DNA of 10,098 nucleotides. Source: JAZKFP01 sp040386355 (GTDB taxonomy: Bacteria > Pseudomonadota > Gammaproteobacteria > Pseudomonadales > UBA6940). Shown piece after piece: positions 1 to 6,254 of the stretch. The number at the start of each line of letters is the position of its first letter. Positions within the stretch are counted from its first letter, which is position 1. The position numbers and the translations under genes were made by a program. Under the pieces are notes generated by a model. That model was not told where the DNA came from and did no database searches. It saw only the letters and a program-made list of their open reading frames with translations. The DNA is taken from contig JAZKFP010000036.1 in assembly GCA_040386355.1 (NCBI GenBank), positions 1 to 10,098 on the forward strand. Reading direction: 5' to 3'.

Positions 1-327
1 ACTTCTATCGCCAACGATTATTCTTTCAACGATATATTTGCCAAACAAATTCGTGGCTTAGGTATGGAACATGATGTTCTACTTGCCATAACGACCAGCG
101 GGAAATCACCCAATATTATTCAAGCTATTCAAGCAGCGCACGATCGTTCTATGAAGGTTGTGGTATTAACCGGTAAAGATGGCGGTGACGTTGCGCAACT
201 TCTGATGGATGATGATGTCGAAGTTCGAGTTCCTGGCCATGAAACTGCGCGAATTCAAGAAGTGCATTTAGTAGTTATTCATTGTTTATGCGATTACATC
301 GATACGCATTTATTTGGCGTGAATTAA
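1..327 (+). CDS. diaA: DiaA/GmhA-like SIS-domain protein, 3' part
   Basis: The reading frame is open from the first base, so the gene begins before the window and only its last 108 codons are present. The product is the C-terminal half of a SIS (sugar isomerase) domain of the GmhA/DiaA family. Visible hallmarks are the NDYSFNDIFAKQ stretch, DVLLAITTSGKS (the phosphosugar-binding serine loop), VVLTGKDGG, and a closing RIQEVHLVVIHCLCDYID helix. GmhA isomerises sedoheptulose 7-phosphate in LPS heptose synthesis; DiaA is the DnaA-binding replication-initiation regulator that shares the fold. The next gene is dolP, as in the E. coli yraN-diaA-dolP cluster, and the CLCDYIDTHLF ending resembles DiaA more than GmhA, so I favour DiaA. 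The start and N-terminal half cannot be judged. An isomerase role is the main alternative. Confidence 0.82.
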   Translation, partial: TSIANDYSFNDIFAKQIRGLGMEHDVLLAITTSGKSPNIIQAIQAAHDRSMKVVVLTGKDGGDVAQLLMDDDVEVRVPGHETARIQEVHLVVIHCLCDYIDTHLFGVN

Positions 328-459
328 ATTATTTATTGCAAGTTTTTTAGTTAAAATTTTAATTGCAAACTTTTAATTGCTAATTGCAAACACTGGGCAA
401 TTTTAAATCCGTTTAAGATTTGTAACGCTGCATAAGTGTTTTTAAAACTCATTCAGGGT
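328..459. other. AT-rich spacer between diaA and repeat E1a
   Basis: No gene is seen. The stretch is very AT-rich and contains two direct copies of AATTGCAAAC (361-370 and 382-391) separated by 11 bases, with partial related copies of TTGCAA around them. I see no clear intrinsic terminator for diaA. The end of the stretch (about 449-459) runs into repeat E1a. Confidence 0.5.
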
Positions 460-702
460 ATATACCCGTAGCGAATGACCCTTTGTTTTAAAAAAAGAGT
501 AGGTATTTGTCATGATCTTTTTTCCCGCTTGCTGTGCTGTCTGGTCGAACACGTCACAGTGTTCTCGCTGCGTAAAGCTTTGGCTACGCAGCGTCAAGAC
601 GCCGTGTAATCGAAAAATTCATGCTTACCGCTAAATTTGTCTGGCCGCTGCCTTGAGTCGCGGCGCGCGAAGCGCCCTAATTTTCATTCGCTACGGGTAT
701 AT
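460..702 (+). repeat. E1a: MITE-like repeat with perfect 19-bp terminal inverted repeats
   Basis: This 243-bp element is bounded by ATATACCCGTAGCGAATGA (460-478) and its exact reverse complement (684-702). Inside are successive potential hairpins: GAACAC/GTGTTC (548-565), CGCTGCGTA/TACGCAGCG around an AAGCTTTGGC loop (near 567-594), GCCGC/GCGGC and GGCGC/GCGCC (near 642-676). A 62-bp stretch (545-606) is identical to 9655-9716 in copy E1c. It encodes no transposase, so if mobile it depends on an enzyme supplied elsewhere. The name E1 is mine. Confidence 0.9.
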
Positions 703-722
703 TTCTTAAAAAACCTTGCAGG

Positions 723-755
723 TATAATGTCATTTCTCGATTCATCACTAAGGAT
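723..755 (+). promoter_or_regulatory. Putative dolP promoter -10 and ribosome binding site
   Basis: A perfect TATAAT lies at 723-728, about 35 bases before the dolP start, and an AAGGAT Shine-Dalgarno lies at 750-755, 7 bases before the ATG at 763. The -35 position at 17-bp spacing would fall at 700-705, which is the last bases of repeat E1a; it matches the consensus poorly. This is inferred from consensus matching only. Confidence 0.45.
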
Positions 756-762
756 AAAATGA

Positions 763-1356
763 ATGAACACAAAAGGACCTATGATTAAATTTTTATTAAT
801 TGGAATATTGTCTGTTAGCACTTTGTCGGGATGTATGTTTGCAGGCAGCACTGAACAATCTGCTGACGGCGAAACTATTGAACCAACACGTACTTTCAGT
901 ACGTCACTTCAAGACAGCTCCATTCGAAAAAATCTTGTAAGTAAATTAAAAAAAGAATTTACCTCTAAAGCTAATGACATTCATGTCACAGTTTATAATC
1001 GAGTTGTCTTATTAACAGGTCGAGTCGATTCACAAGAAAGCTTAGATAAAGCAGTATTAATTGCTTCTAAAACCCCGCACGTTCGACAAATTCAAAGTGA
1101 ACTTTCACGTGGCGAACCTAGAACGTTTTTAGAATCAATGGGTGATGGCTGGCTAAGTACAAGTGTTAGCTTTCGAATGTCGTTTACTCGAAACTTTCCT
1201 TCGAATCGCGTAGAAGATGCTGTTTACGAAGGTACTCTTTATCTTTTAGGTGAAGTAACAACCGCTGAAGAAGAGCAAAGCATTAAAATCGCTAGCAAAA
1301 CTCTTGGTGCCAATAAAGTTATTTCTCTGATGGAAATTCTACAACCAACTAATTAA
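763..1356 (+). CDS. dolP: Outer-membrane dual-BON lipoprotein DolP (YraP)
   Basis: A 197-residue lipoprotein. The signal peptide ends in the lipobox LSGC, with the acylated cysteine at residue 24. Two BON domains follow, roughly residues 49-115 (key glycine in LLTGRV) and 126-193 (key glycine in LLGEV). The linker QSELSRGEPRTFLESMGDGWL matches the segment between BON domains in E. coli DolP. In E. coli DolP sits in the outer membrane at division sites and supports envelope integrity. A second start at codon 7 (ATG 781) has its own AAAAGGA just upstream and would give a more typical 18-residue signal, so both starts are plausible. It follows diaA as in E. coli, but about 435 bp carrying repeat E1a and a separate -10 box intervene, suggesting independent transcription. 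Confidence 0.9.
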   Translation: MNTKGPMIKFLLIGILSVSTLSGCMFAGSTEQSADGETIEPTRTFSTSLQDSSIRKNLVSKLKKEFTSKANDIHVTVYNRVVLLTGRVDSQESLDKAVLIASKTPHVRQIQSELSRGEPRTFLESMGDGWLSTSVSFRMSFTRNFPSNRVEDAVYEGTLYLLGEVTTAEEEQSIKIASKTLGANKVISLMEILQPTN

Positions 1357-1372
1357 ATTTTATCTTTTAGAT

Positions 1373-1548
1373 ATATACCCGTAGCGAATGAAAATTAGGT
1401 AAAACGAAGTAGTGAAGCCTGAAAATTTTTTATTGAGCACAAGGCGCATTGACGCTGCGTAGCTAAAGCTTACGCAAGGAAATGCAACGCATGTGAGCGA
1501 TTAAAAAGATCATGATGATTACCTAATCTTTATTCACTATGGGCGCAT
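1373..1548 (-). repeat. E1b: shorter, diverged, inverted copy of repeat E1
   Basis: The left end ATATACCCGTAGCGAATGA is identical to the E1a terminus, and the match to the reverse complement of the E1a right end continues through AAAATTAGG. The right end (about 1521-1548) is a decayed inverted copy, reading CCCATAGTGAATAAAGATTAGGTAA on the minus strand in two parts around mismatches. The core stem TGCGTA/TACGCA (1456-1461/1471-1476) and CATGATCTTTTT match E1a in reverse orientation. At about 176 bp it has lost part of the interior relative to the 243-245 bp copies. Confidence 0.8.
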
Positions 1549-1552
1549 TATT

Positions 1553-1576
1553 GCGGGCGAATAATTATTCGCCCGC
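1553..1576. repeat. E3: perfect 24-bp palindrome, copy 1
   Basis: A perfect palindrome with half-site GCGGGCGAATAA, followed by ATCAAA. A related copy lies 120 bp downstream. It abuts the right end of E1b. It could form a cruciform or a GC-capped RNA hairpin on either strand. Confidence 0.75.
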
Positions 1577-1672
1577 ATCAAATATCAAGAACGGATTTTA
1601 TGTAGAGATTTTAAAGTAGGGTTTTATTGACCTGAATTTTTTATGAAATCTACAATTTTCTTAAAATATTGT

Positions 1673-1696
1673 AGGGGCAAATAATTATTCGCCGGC
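1673..1696. repeat. E3: diverged palindrome, copy 2
   Basis: The central AATAATTATTCGCC and the trailing GCATCAAA are shared with 1553-1582. Substitutions at the left arm (AGGGGCA for GCGGGCG) and near the right end (GCCGGC for GCCCGC) break the perfect symmetry. Confidence 0.65.
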
Positions 1697-1779
1697 ATCA
1701 AAACTGTCCTATATGCCTGAAAAATAAAATGCATTTAGCAGACATTACTATTTTAAGTTAATGGACAACTTACCCTAAT

Positions 1780-2175
1780 TTATTTAACGATTTTTAAAGA
1801 CGGTTTTTGACCGTCTTTTTTATTACCTGCAGAAGGTGGCGGATGCAAATCTCCATCCCGTTCGAAGAAAACTCCCTTTCCATTCTCACGTGCATATACA
1901 GCGAGCAATGCAATCATTGGCAAAGTGACGCGCATGGGTACGCCACCAAACCTTGCTAAAAAGGTGACACCATTTTGATCAACAGAAAGTTCACGAACGG
2001 CAGTAGAAGAGATATTTAAAACGATTCTGCCTTCATTGACGTATTGTCTTGGGACTTCAACTTCTTCTAAGGTTGCGTCAACCAAAATATAAGGAGTTAA
2101 GCGATTATCTTCGATCCAGTCGTACGCTGCTCGTGCAAAATAAGGCCTGCTGGATAAAGATGTCTCCGCGTTCAA
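1780..2175 (-). CDS. sspB: ClpXP protease specificity-enhancing adaptor SspB
   Basis: A 131-residue SspB. It tethers ssrA-tagged and other substrates to the ClpX unfoldase for ClpXP degradation. The folded substrate-binding domain spans about residues 8-105: RPYFARAAYDWIEDNRLTP, then GRIVLNIS, then TFLARFGGVP, then AVYARENG. A linker of under 20 residues, shorter than in E. coli, leads to the ClpX-binding tail KPSLKIVK (124-131), comparable to the E. coli ending RPALRVVK. The chosen start is TTG: no ATG or GTG is available near it, an AAAGGA lies about 6 bases upstream, and the protein begins at the usual place. It starts 27 bases after the sspA stop, so the pair is cotranscribed. The last codons overlap a terminator-like hairpin. 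Confidence 0.93.
   Translation of the reverse strand: MNAETSLSSRPYFARAAYDWIEDNRLTPYILVDATLEEVEVPRQYVNEGRIVLNISSTAVRELSVDQNGVTFLARFGGVPMRVTLPMIALLAVYARENGKGVFFERDGDLHPPPSAGNKKDGQKPSLKIVK
1796..1821 (+). terminator. Intrinsic terminator inside the sspB 3' coding end
   Basis: AAAGACGG (1796-1803) and CCGTCTTT (1811-1818) form an 8-bp stem around TTTTTGA, and the run of T continues to 1821. On the plus strand this is a good Rho-independent terminator for transcripts arriving from dolP. Within sspB it covers codons about 119-127. On the minus strand the stem is followed by only three T, so it should act weakly, if at all, on sspB. Confidence 0.65.
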
Positions 2176-2202
2176 ACGAATTCCTTTTTTTAATATACGG
2201 CT

Positions 2203-2856
2203 TTACATAAAGAAAGTTGGAGCAATTTCTTTTTCTGCAGACGTCAAACTCGCTTGAAAAGATTCGCGCTCAAATATACGTCGTGCATACTTAAACAATC
2301 CTTTAGCTTGGCGTTCTTTTAAGGTTATTCCTAAGTATTCCAATCTCCATAAAATTGGACCTACGCAGCAATCTACCAAAGTAAAATCATCACTTAAAAA
2401 ATAGTCTCTTTCGTCAAATATAGGTGACACCCCAATTAAGCTTTCTTTCAGCTCTTTTGCAAGCGGTGCAGAAACTTCATCGTTAGGCTTTATTTGATCA
2501 AATAATTTTACCCAATCTCTTTCAACACGCTGAATCAGCAATCGGCTTTGCGCACGTGCAACTGGGTATACAGGTAATAATGGTGGATGTGGGAAGCGCT
2601 CATCAAGATATTCCATCATCACTAAAGGATGATAAAGTGATAATTCGCGATCAACTAATGTAGGAACTTCATTGTAAGGATTAGCGTCAGCAAGCTCTTT
2701 CGGAGGTCGAGCAAAATCAACATTAATGATATCAACAGCTACATTTTTTTCTGCTAAAACAATTCGAACACGATGACAATAATGATCTTTTGAATCTGAA
2801 AACAAGGTCATCGAGGATCGTTTTGCGAAAGCCGAAGACTCATCAGAAGTTAACAT
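2203..2856 (-). CDS. sspA: Stringent starvation protein A, RNA polymerase-associated
   Basis: A 217-residue protein with a glutathione S-transferase fold that lacks GST activity in the family. SspA binds RNA polymerase holoenzyme and alters promoter choice in starvation and stress. The thioredoxin-like N-terminal domain begins at SSMTLFSDSKDHYCHRVRI; EVPTLVDREL is the GST cis-proline region; MEYLDERFPHPPLLPVYPVAR contains the PHP surface motif (89-91) conserved in SspA. The C-terminal helical domain includes YFLSDDFTLVDC and IFERESFQASLT. The frame extends upstream to an ATG at 2892, but that has no Shine-Dalgarno and adds 12 residues absent from homologues. The ATG at 2856 has AAGG about 9 bases upstream, though this AAGG can pair with an adjacent ACCTT. 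Confidence 0.93.
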   Translation of the reverse strand: MLTSDESSAFAKRSSMTLFSDSKDHYCHRVRIVLAEKNVAVDIINVDFARPPKELADANPYNEVPTLVDRELSLYHPLVMMEYLDERFPHPPLLPVYPVARAQSRLLIQRVERDWVKLFDQIKPNDEVSAPLAKELKESLIGVSPIFDERDYFLSDDFTLVDCCVGPILWRLEYLGITLKERQAKGLFKYARRIFERESFQASLTSAEKEIAPTFFM

Positions 2857-2956
2857 AAGGTAAAACCTTAACGTATTTAAAAACTCCAACATCGAAATGT
2901 TTAATTAATTACAAACATTTCTATCGTATGTGGAGACAATCTTATATGAATTTTAT

Positions 2957-3006
2957 CCAAAAGCTTTAAATCATTTAATAAAAAATAAAATATTTAGAGC
3001 TTTTGG
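2957..3006 (-). terminator. Large inverted repeat between petC and sspA, possible terminator or processing site
   Basis: The arms CCAAAAGCTTTAAAT (2957-2971) and ATTTAGAGCTTTTGG (2992-3006) pair with one mismatch around a 20-base AT-rich loop. It lies about 32 bases downstream of the petC stop. No long T run follows on the minus strand, so it is an untypical terminator; it may cap the pet mRNA or mark an RNA processing point before sspA. Confidence 0.45.
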
Positions 3007-3037
3007 TGAAGTGGTATATTTTCAATAAATAAACTTT

Positions 3038-3835
3038 TTACTTAACGTCTTTCCAATATTCACGATTTAAAAACCACACAGGTACGAATAAAATCGCTAA
3101 GAATATCAACACAAACGTTCCAATACGTTCTCGGCTTAATTTGGTTGGGTCTGAAGAATAAGTCAAAAAGTTTGTTAAGTCACCAACTGCTTGCTTGAAT
3201 TCTTCTGGCTCTAATTTCTCTTGCATATCTTGCAGCACATGTGGCATACCAACATTTGGAAACACATGATTATTTACGCCAAATGGACGTGAAGCATCCG
3301 GATAAAACGCTAATAAATAGGAATAAATCCAATCAGGTGATCTCAACTTAGATTCCAAAGTAAGATCAGGCGGTACGATTCCAAACCATTTTGCAGCAAC
3401 TTCCGAATCCATAGAAGAAATCATTTTTGAGCCAATATCTTGACCATTAAAGATCATTTGTTCTTTAACAACTTCCGGGGGAATTCCTAAGTCCGTTACT
3501 AATCTTTCATACCGAATATATTCAAGCGAGTGGCAGCCCATACATTGGTTGATAAATAGGTTTGCTCCACGCTGCAGAGAAACTTTATCTTGTAAATTTA
3601 CAGGTGCTTTTAATAATTCAACCGACTCTGCAGATGCGAAAGTTAATGTAGGCAACAAACTCAACATAACGACGATCATAAATTTGAAACTATTTACCAA
3701 ACGCAGAATGGTTTTCCAGTAGGCGCTTGCGAAATAAGCCCGCGCAGCATACTCAAAAGTATGTGAGCAGGCGAATGAGCTAGCAACAACCTGGAAAGCT
3801 ATTCTGAGGCGGGTATAGGTTTTTGAAATATCCAT
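3038..3835 (-). CDS. petC: Cytochrome c1 of the bc1 complex, with an in-frame repeat insertion
   Basis: Heme-bearing subunit that passes electrons from the Rieske protein to a soluble cytochrome c or oxidase. The heme c motif is CMGCH (C98, C101, H102), and the probable axial ligand is M197 in NVGMPHVL. A C-terminal membrane anchor (about 239-256) ends in NREYWKDVK. The start overlaps the petB stop as TAATG, so translation is coupled. The 265-residue ORF is longer than expected at the N-terminus: codons about 7-48 come from repeat E2a. Removing them leaves MDISK joined to SFKFMIVVMLSLLPTLTFASA, a textbook Sec signal peptide. The enlarged N-terminus may be tolerated, or translation may restart at an internal TTG (codon 46) or ATG (codon 53). 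The family assignment is very secure; the mature N-terminus is not. Confidence 0.95.
   Translation of the reverse strand: MDISKTYTRLRIAFQVVASSFACSHTFEYAARAYFASAYWKTILRLVNSFKFMIVVMLSLLPTLTFASAESVELLKAPVNLQDKVSLQRGANLFINQCMGCHSLEYIRYERLVTDLGIPPEVVKEQMIFNGQDIGSKMISSMDSEVAAKWFGIVPPDLTLESKLRSPDWIYSYLLAFYPDASRPFGVNNHVFPNVGMPHVLQDMQEKLEPEEFKQAVGDLTNFLTYSSDPTKLSRERIGTFVLIFLAILFVPVWFLNREYWKDVK
3691..3817 (+). repeat. E2a: palindromic repeat inserted in frame in petC
   Basis: The left end TATTTACCAAACGCAGAATG continues into GTTTTCCAG. The right end read in reverse (TATACCCGCCTCAGAATAGC, then TTTCCAG) gives an inner inverted repeat of 15/18 identity (3702-3719 against 3791-3808). The centre has ATACTcaaaAGTAT. 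The left end closely matches 6872-6896 in copy E2b, and GTGAGCAGGC is also shared. The minus-strand reading is open through the whole element and forms part of petC. Confidence 0.82.
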
Positions 3836-5082
3836 TAATGATTCATCCTCACTCGCTCAGGCACCGGCTTGGTCGATTCGAATCGAGTCCAAAAAGGCAT
3901 ACCAATGAAATAGCTGAAGTAAAGAACCGAACAGATCTGACTTAATAATCGGTACGTAATTGGCAAACCAAGAAATAAATCATCTGGATTTTTTACGCCA
4001 CATATACCGAGAATGATGAAACTCACTACAAATGCTGCCAGCATAATTTTGCTAATAAACCCTTTATAGCGCATGGAACGAACCGGAGAACGATCAAGCC
4101 AAGGTAAGATAAACAAAAACGCAATGGCTGCACCCATCGCAATAATACCTAAACCTTTACTAGGTACCGCCCGTAAAATAGCGTAGAAAGGCGTGAAATA
4201 CCAAACTGGCGCGATGTGATTTGGCGTTTTAAGAGAATTAGCAGGTTCATAGTTTGGCTTTTCTAAAAAGTAACCACCGCCATCTGGGAAGAAAAACACG
4301 ACTGTTAAGAAAACAAATAAAAATACAACTAAGGCTTGAATATCATGCACGGTGTAATACGGATGAAAAGGAATTCCATCTAAGGGCTTTCCATTCGCAT
4401 CTTTATTTTTTTTAATTTCAATTCCATCTGGATTATTTGAACCAACTTCATGCAACGCTAAAATATGCAGTACAACCAGACCTAAAATGACAATAGGTAA
4501 AGCAACTACATGCAATGCAAAAAATCGATTGAGAGTAATACCCGAGATTAAATAATCACCGCGAACCCATTGAACAAGATCTTCACCAACTACAGGGATT
4601 GCACCTGCAAGCGATAAAATAACTTGTGCACCCCAGTACGACATTTGTCCCCAAGGGAGCAAATATCCAAAAAATGCTTCGGCCATTAATGCCAAATAAA
4701 TCAGCATCCCAAACAACCAAATTAATTCCCGAGGTTTTTGATACGAGCCATAGAGTAAGGCTCTAAACATATGTAAATAAATAACGACAAAAAATGCTGA
4801 AGCACCAGTGGAATGCAAGTAACGTAAGATATCGCCATACGCAACATCGAACATAATGTAATTGACTGAATCAAATGCGCCCTCACCAGAAGGTTCGTAC
4901 GACATGGTCAACCAAATACCGGTTACCAATTGATTGATTAGCACCACCAATGCAAGTGAACCGAATATGTACCAAATATTAAAATTCTTTGGTGCGTAAT
5001 ATTCACTTAAATGTTTTTTATAGGCGATAGTAACGGGAAGTCGATCATCAATCCAGGACATTAGATTTCGAAGTGCGCTCAT
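3835..5082 (-). CDS. petB: Cytochrome b of the bc1 complex
   Basis: A 415-residue full-length cytochrome b, the integral membrane core that holds hemes bL and bH and both quinone sites. The likely heme ligands are H90 and H104 in one helix (RYLHSTGASAFFVVIYLH) and H191 and H206 in another. The Qo-site motif is PVWY (292-295) rather than the mitochondrial PEWY; I recall PVWY as a known beta/gamma-proteobacterial variant. GSNNPDGIEI follows the second helix pair, and the C-terminal domain carries further transmembrane helices, so N- and C-terminal portions are one polypeptide rather than split as in b6/subunit IV. It starts with an ATGA overlap on the petA stop behind a strong AGGAGG, and ends overlapping petC. 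Nothing is missing. Confidence 0.97.
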   Translation of the reverse strand: MSALRNLMSWIDDRLPVTIAYKKHLSEYYAPKNFNIWYIFGSLALVVLINQLVTGIWLTMSYEPSGEGAFDSVNYIMFDVAYGDILRYLHSTGASAFFVVIYLHMFRALLYGSYQKPRELIWLFGMLIYLALMAEAFFGYLLPWGQMSYWGAQVILSLAGAIPVVGEDLVQWVRGDYLISGITLNRFFALHVVALPIVILGLVVLHILALHEVGSNNPDGIEIKKNKDANGKPLDGIPFHPYYTVHDIQALVVFLFVFLTVVFFFPDGGGYFLEKPNYEPANSLKTPNHIAPVWYFTPFYAILRAVPSKGLGIIAMGAAIAFLFILPWLDRSPVRSMRYKGFISKIMLAAFVVSFIILGICGVKNPDDLFLGLPITYRLLSQICSVLYFSYFIGMPFWTRFESTKPVPERVRMNH

Positions 5083-5675
5083 GCTTTAGCCTCCTCTCCA
5101 TCTTCGCCAATTACTATGACGGAATCAGTTTTGAAAAAATACGGCGGTACCACTAAGTTAGTGGGCGCAGGTACACCATTAAATACACGGCCTGCCAAAT
5201 CAAATTTAGAACCATGGCATGGGCAGAAAAAACCACCATTCCAATCTTTACCTAAATCTGCAGCTTCCAATTCAGGACGGAAAGTTGGAGAACACCCTAA
5301 ATGTGTACAAAGACCAACTAAGACTAGAAATTCAGCGTTCCGTGATCGATACGCATTTTTTGCATAGTCAGGCTGCTGGTTTTCATTAGATTCTGGATCG
5401 CGAAGAATACTTGTGTTTTTGCTAAGAGTTTCGATAACTTCTTTAGGACGACGCACAACCCAGACAGGTTTACCACGCCATTCAACTGTCAGTTTTTGAC
5501 CAGGCTCAAGTTTGCTGATATCGAGTTCGACTGCAGCCCCTGCCGCTTTTGCTTTTGCACTTGGCTGCCAAGAACCTACGAAAGGTACGGCTGCGCCCAC
5601 TGCACCTACCGCACCAACTGCTGCAGTAATTCCAACTAACGTCTTACGACGACTAAGATTGACGTCGTCCGCCAT
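5079..5675 (-). CDS. petA: Ubiquinol-cytochrome c reductase Rieske iron-sulfur subunit
   Basis: A 198-residue Rieske protein. The N-terminus carries a Tat-type signal anchor (SRRKTLVGI, then an Ala/Gly/Val-rich transmembrane segment at about 14-34), consistent with export of the folded 2Fe-2S domain while it stays membrane-bound. The cluster motifs are CTHLGC (ligands C123 and H125) and CPCHGSKFD (ligands C151 and H154), with C128 and C153 as the stabilising disulfide pair. It takes an electron from ubiquinol at the Qo site of cytochrome b and passes it to cytochrome c1. The ATG at 5675 has GGAGG 5 bases upstream. It is first of the petA-petB-petC set and follows rpsI by about 100 bp. Confidence 0.97.
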   Translation of the reverse strand: MADDVNLSRRKTLVGITAAVGAVGAVGAAVPFVGSWQPSAKAKAAGAAVELDISKLEPGQKLTVEWRGKPVWVVRRPKEVIETLSKNTSILRDPESNENQQPDYAKNAYRSRNAEFLVLVGLCTHLGCSPTFRPELEAADLGKDWNGGFFCPCHGSKFDLAGRVFNGVPAPTNLVVPPYFFKTDSVIVIGEDGEEAKA

Positions 5676-5717
5676 GCTTGCCTCCAGATCGGTGCCTGAG
5701 TGCTCATGAAGTTGTAG

Positions 5718-5743
5718 AGTGCTGCATAAAAATAAACAGCACT
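5718..5743 (-). promoter_or_regulatory. Hairpin in the rpsI-petA spacer
   Basis: CAGCACT and AGTGCTG form a perfect 7-bp stem around a 12-base AT-rich loop, midway between the rpsI stop and the petA start. On the transcribed (minus) strand no T run follows, so it is not a classical terminator. It could be a weak attenuator or an mRNA processing or stability element separating ribosomal-protein from respiratory expression. Its role is inferred. Confidence 0.35.
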
Positions 5744-5778
5744 GAATATAAAGGCATTAAAACGATAAAAGAGAAATA

Positions 5779-6171
5779 TTAACGTTTTGAATACTGTGGA
5801 CGTTTACGCGCTTTACGTAAGCCGACTTTTTTACGTTCAACTTCGCGTGCATCACGTGTCACAAAACCTGCTTTGCGTAAAGCGGGTTTCAACGTTTCAT
5901 CGTACTGAATTAAAGCACGGGTTAAACCATGTCGAACCGCGCCAGCTTGACCGCTTGGACCACCGCCAGCGACAGTGACATAAATATCAAATTTGCTGCT
6001 GTCCATCTCAATCAATTCGATAGGTTGACGAACAACCATTCGAGCGGTTTCACGACCAAAATACTCTTCCAATGAACGACCGTTCACTGTTAAAGATCCA
6101 GAACCTTTTTTGAGGAAAACACGAGCGGTCGAAGTTTTTCGACGCCCAGTTCCGTAGTAGGCTTCAACCAT
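5779..6171 (-). CDS. rpsI: 30S ribosomal protein S9
   Basis: A 130-residue S9, the same length as in E. coli. Recognisable blocks are YYGTGRRKTSTARVFLKKG at the N-terminus, YFGRETARMVVRQPIELIE, GGGPSGQAGAVRHGLTRAL, and the invariant basic tail RKARKRPQYSKR that reaches toward the P-site tRNA in the small subunit. The frame continues upstream to an ATG at 6192, but the ATG at 6171 aligns with the family start and has GGGAG about 8 bases upstream, so I use it. It lies 83 bases after rplM, the usual L13-S9 pair. Confidence 0.97.
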   Translation of the reverse strand: MVEAYYGTGRRKTSTARVFLKKGSGSLTVNGRSLEEYFGRETARMVVRQPIELIEMDSSKFDIYVTVAGGGPSGQAGAVRHGLTRALIQYDETLKPALRKAGFVTRDAREVERKKVGLRKARKRPQYSKR

Positions 6172-6254
6172 ATTCCTGCTCCCACTTAACATTCTGCTAA
6201 TTCTGGTTTTAAAAAGACAAATTATAATTTTTTAAAAGCGCACAGGATTTTAAA

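Larger units (their letters stand above)
1357..1779. other. Repeat-rich convergent spacer between dolP and sspB
   Basis: No gene is seen in 423 bp. It holds repeat E1b (1373-1548) and two copies of a short palindrome (1553-1576 and 1673-1696), followed by about 80 bp of AT-rich sequence. The transcripts of dolP and sspB converge here. The nearest terminator-like hairpin for the dolP direction lies inside the end of sspB (1796-1821). Confidence 0.6.

Noticed and set aside
512..634. Small ORF in E1a (begins MIFFPACC) and the similar longer ORF in E1c (9622-9795)
   Set aside because: The frames agree only because the repeat DNA is nearly identical. The differing codons change amino acids, the C-terminal parts differ, and E1b does not keep the frame. 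Stem conservation explains the sequence better than coding.
4990..5082. PVWY instead of PEWY and 15-residue spacing of the second histidine pair in cytochrome b as a sign of an altered enzyme
   Set aside because: As I recall, the PVWY variant and this spacing are found in ordinary beta/gamma-proteobacterial cytochromes b, so I treat them as lineage features.
5116..5709. Plus-strand ORFs opposite petA
   Set aside because: Antisense shadows of the Rieske gene, whose motifs are unambiguous on the minus strand.
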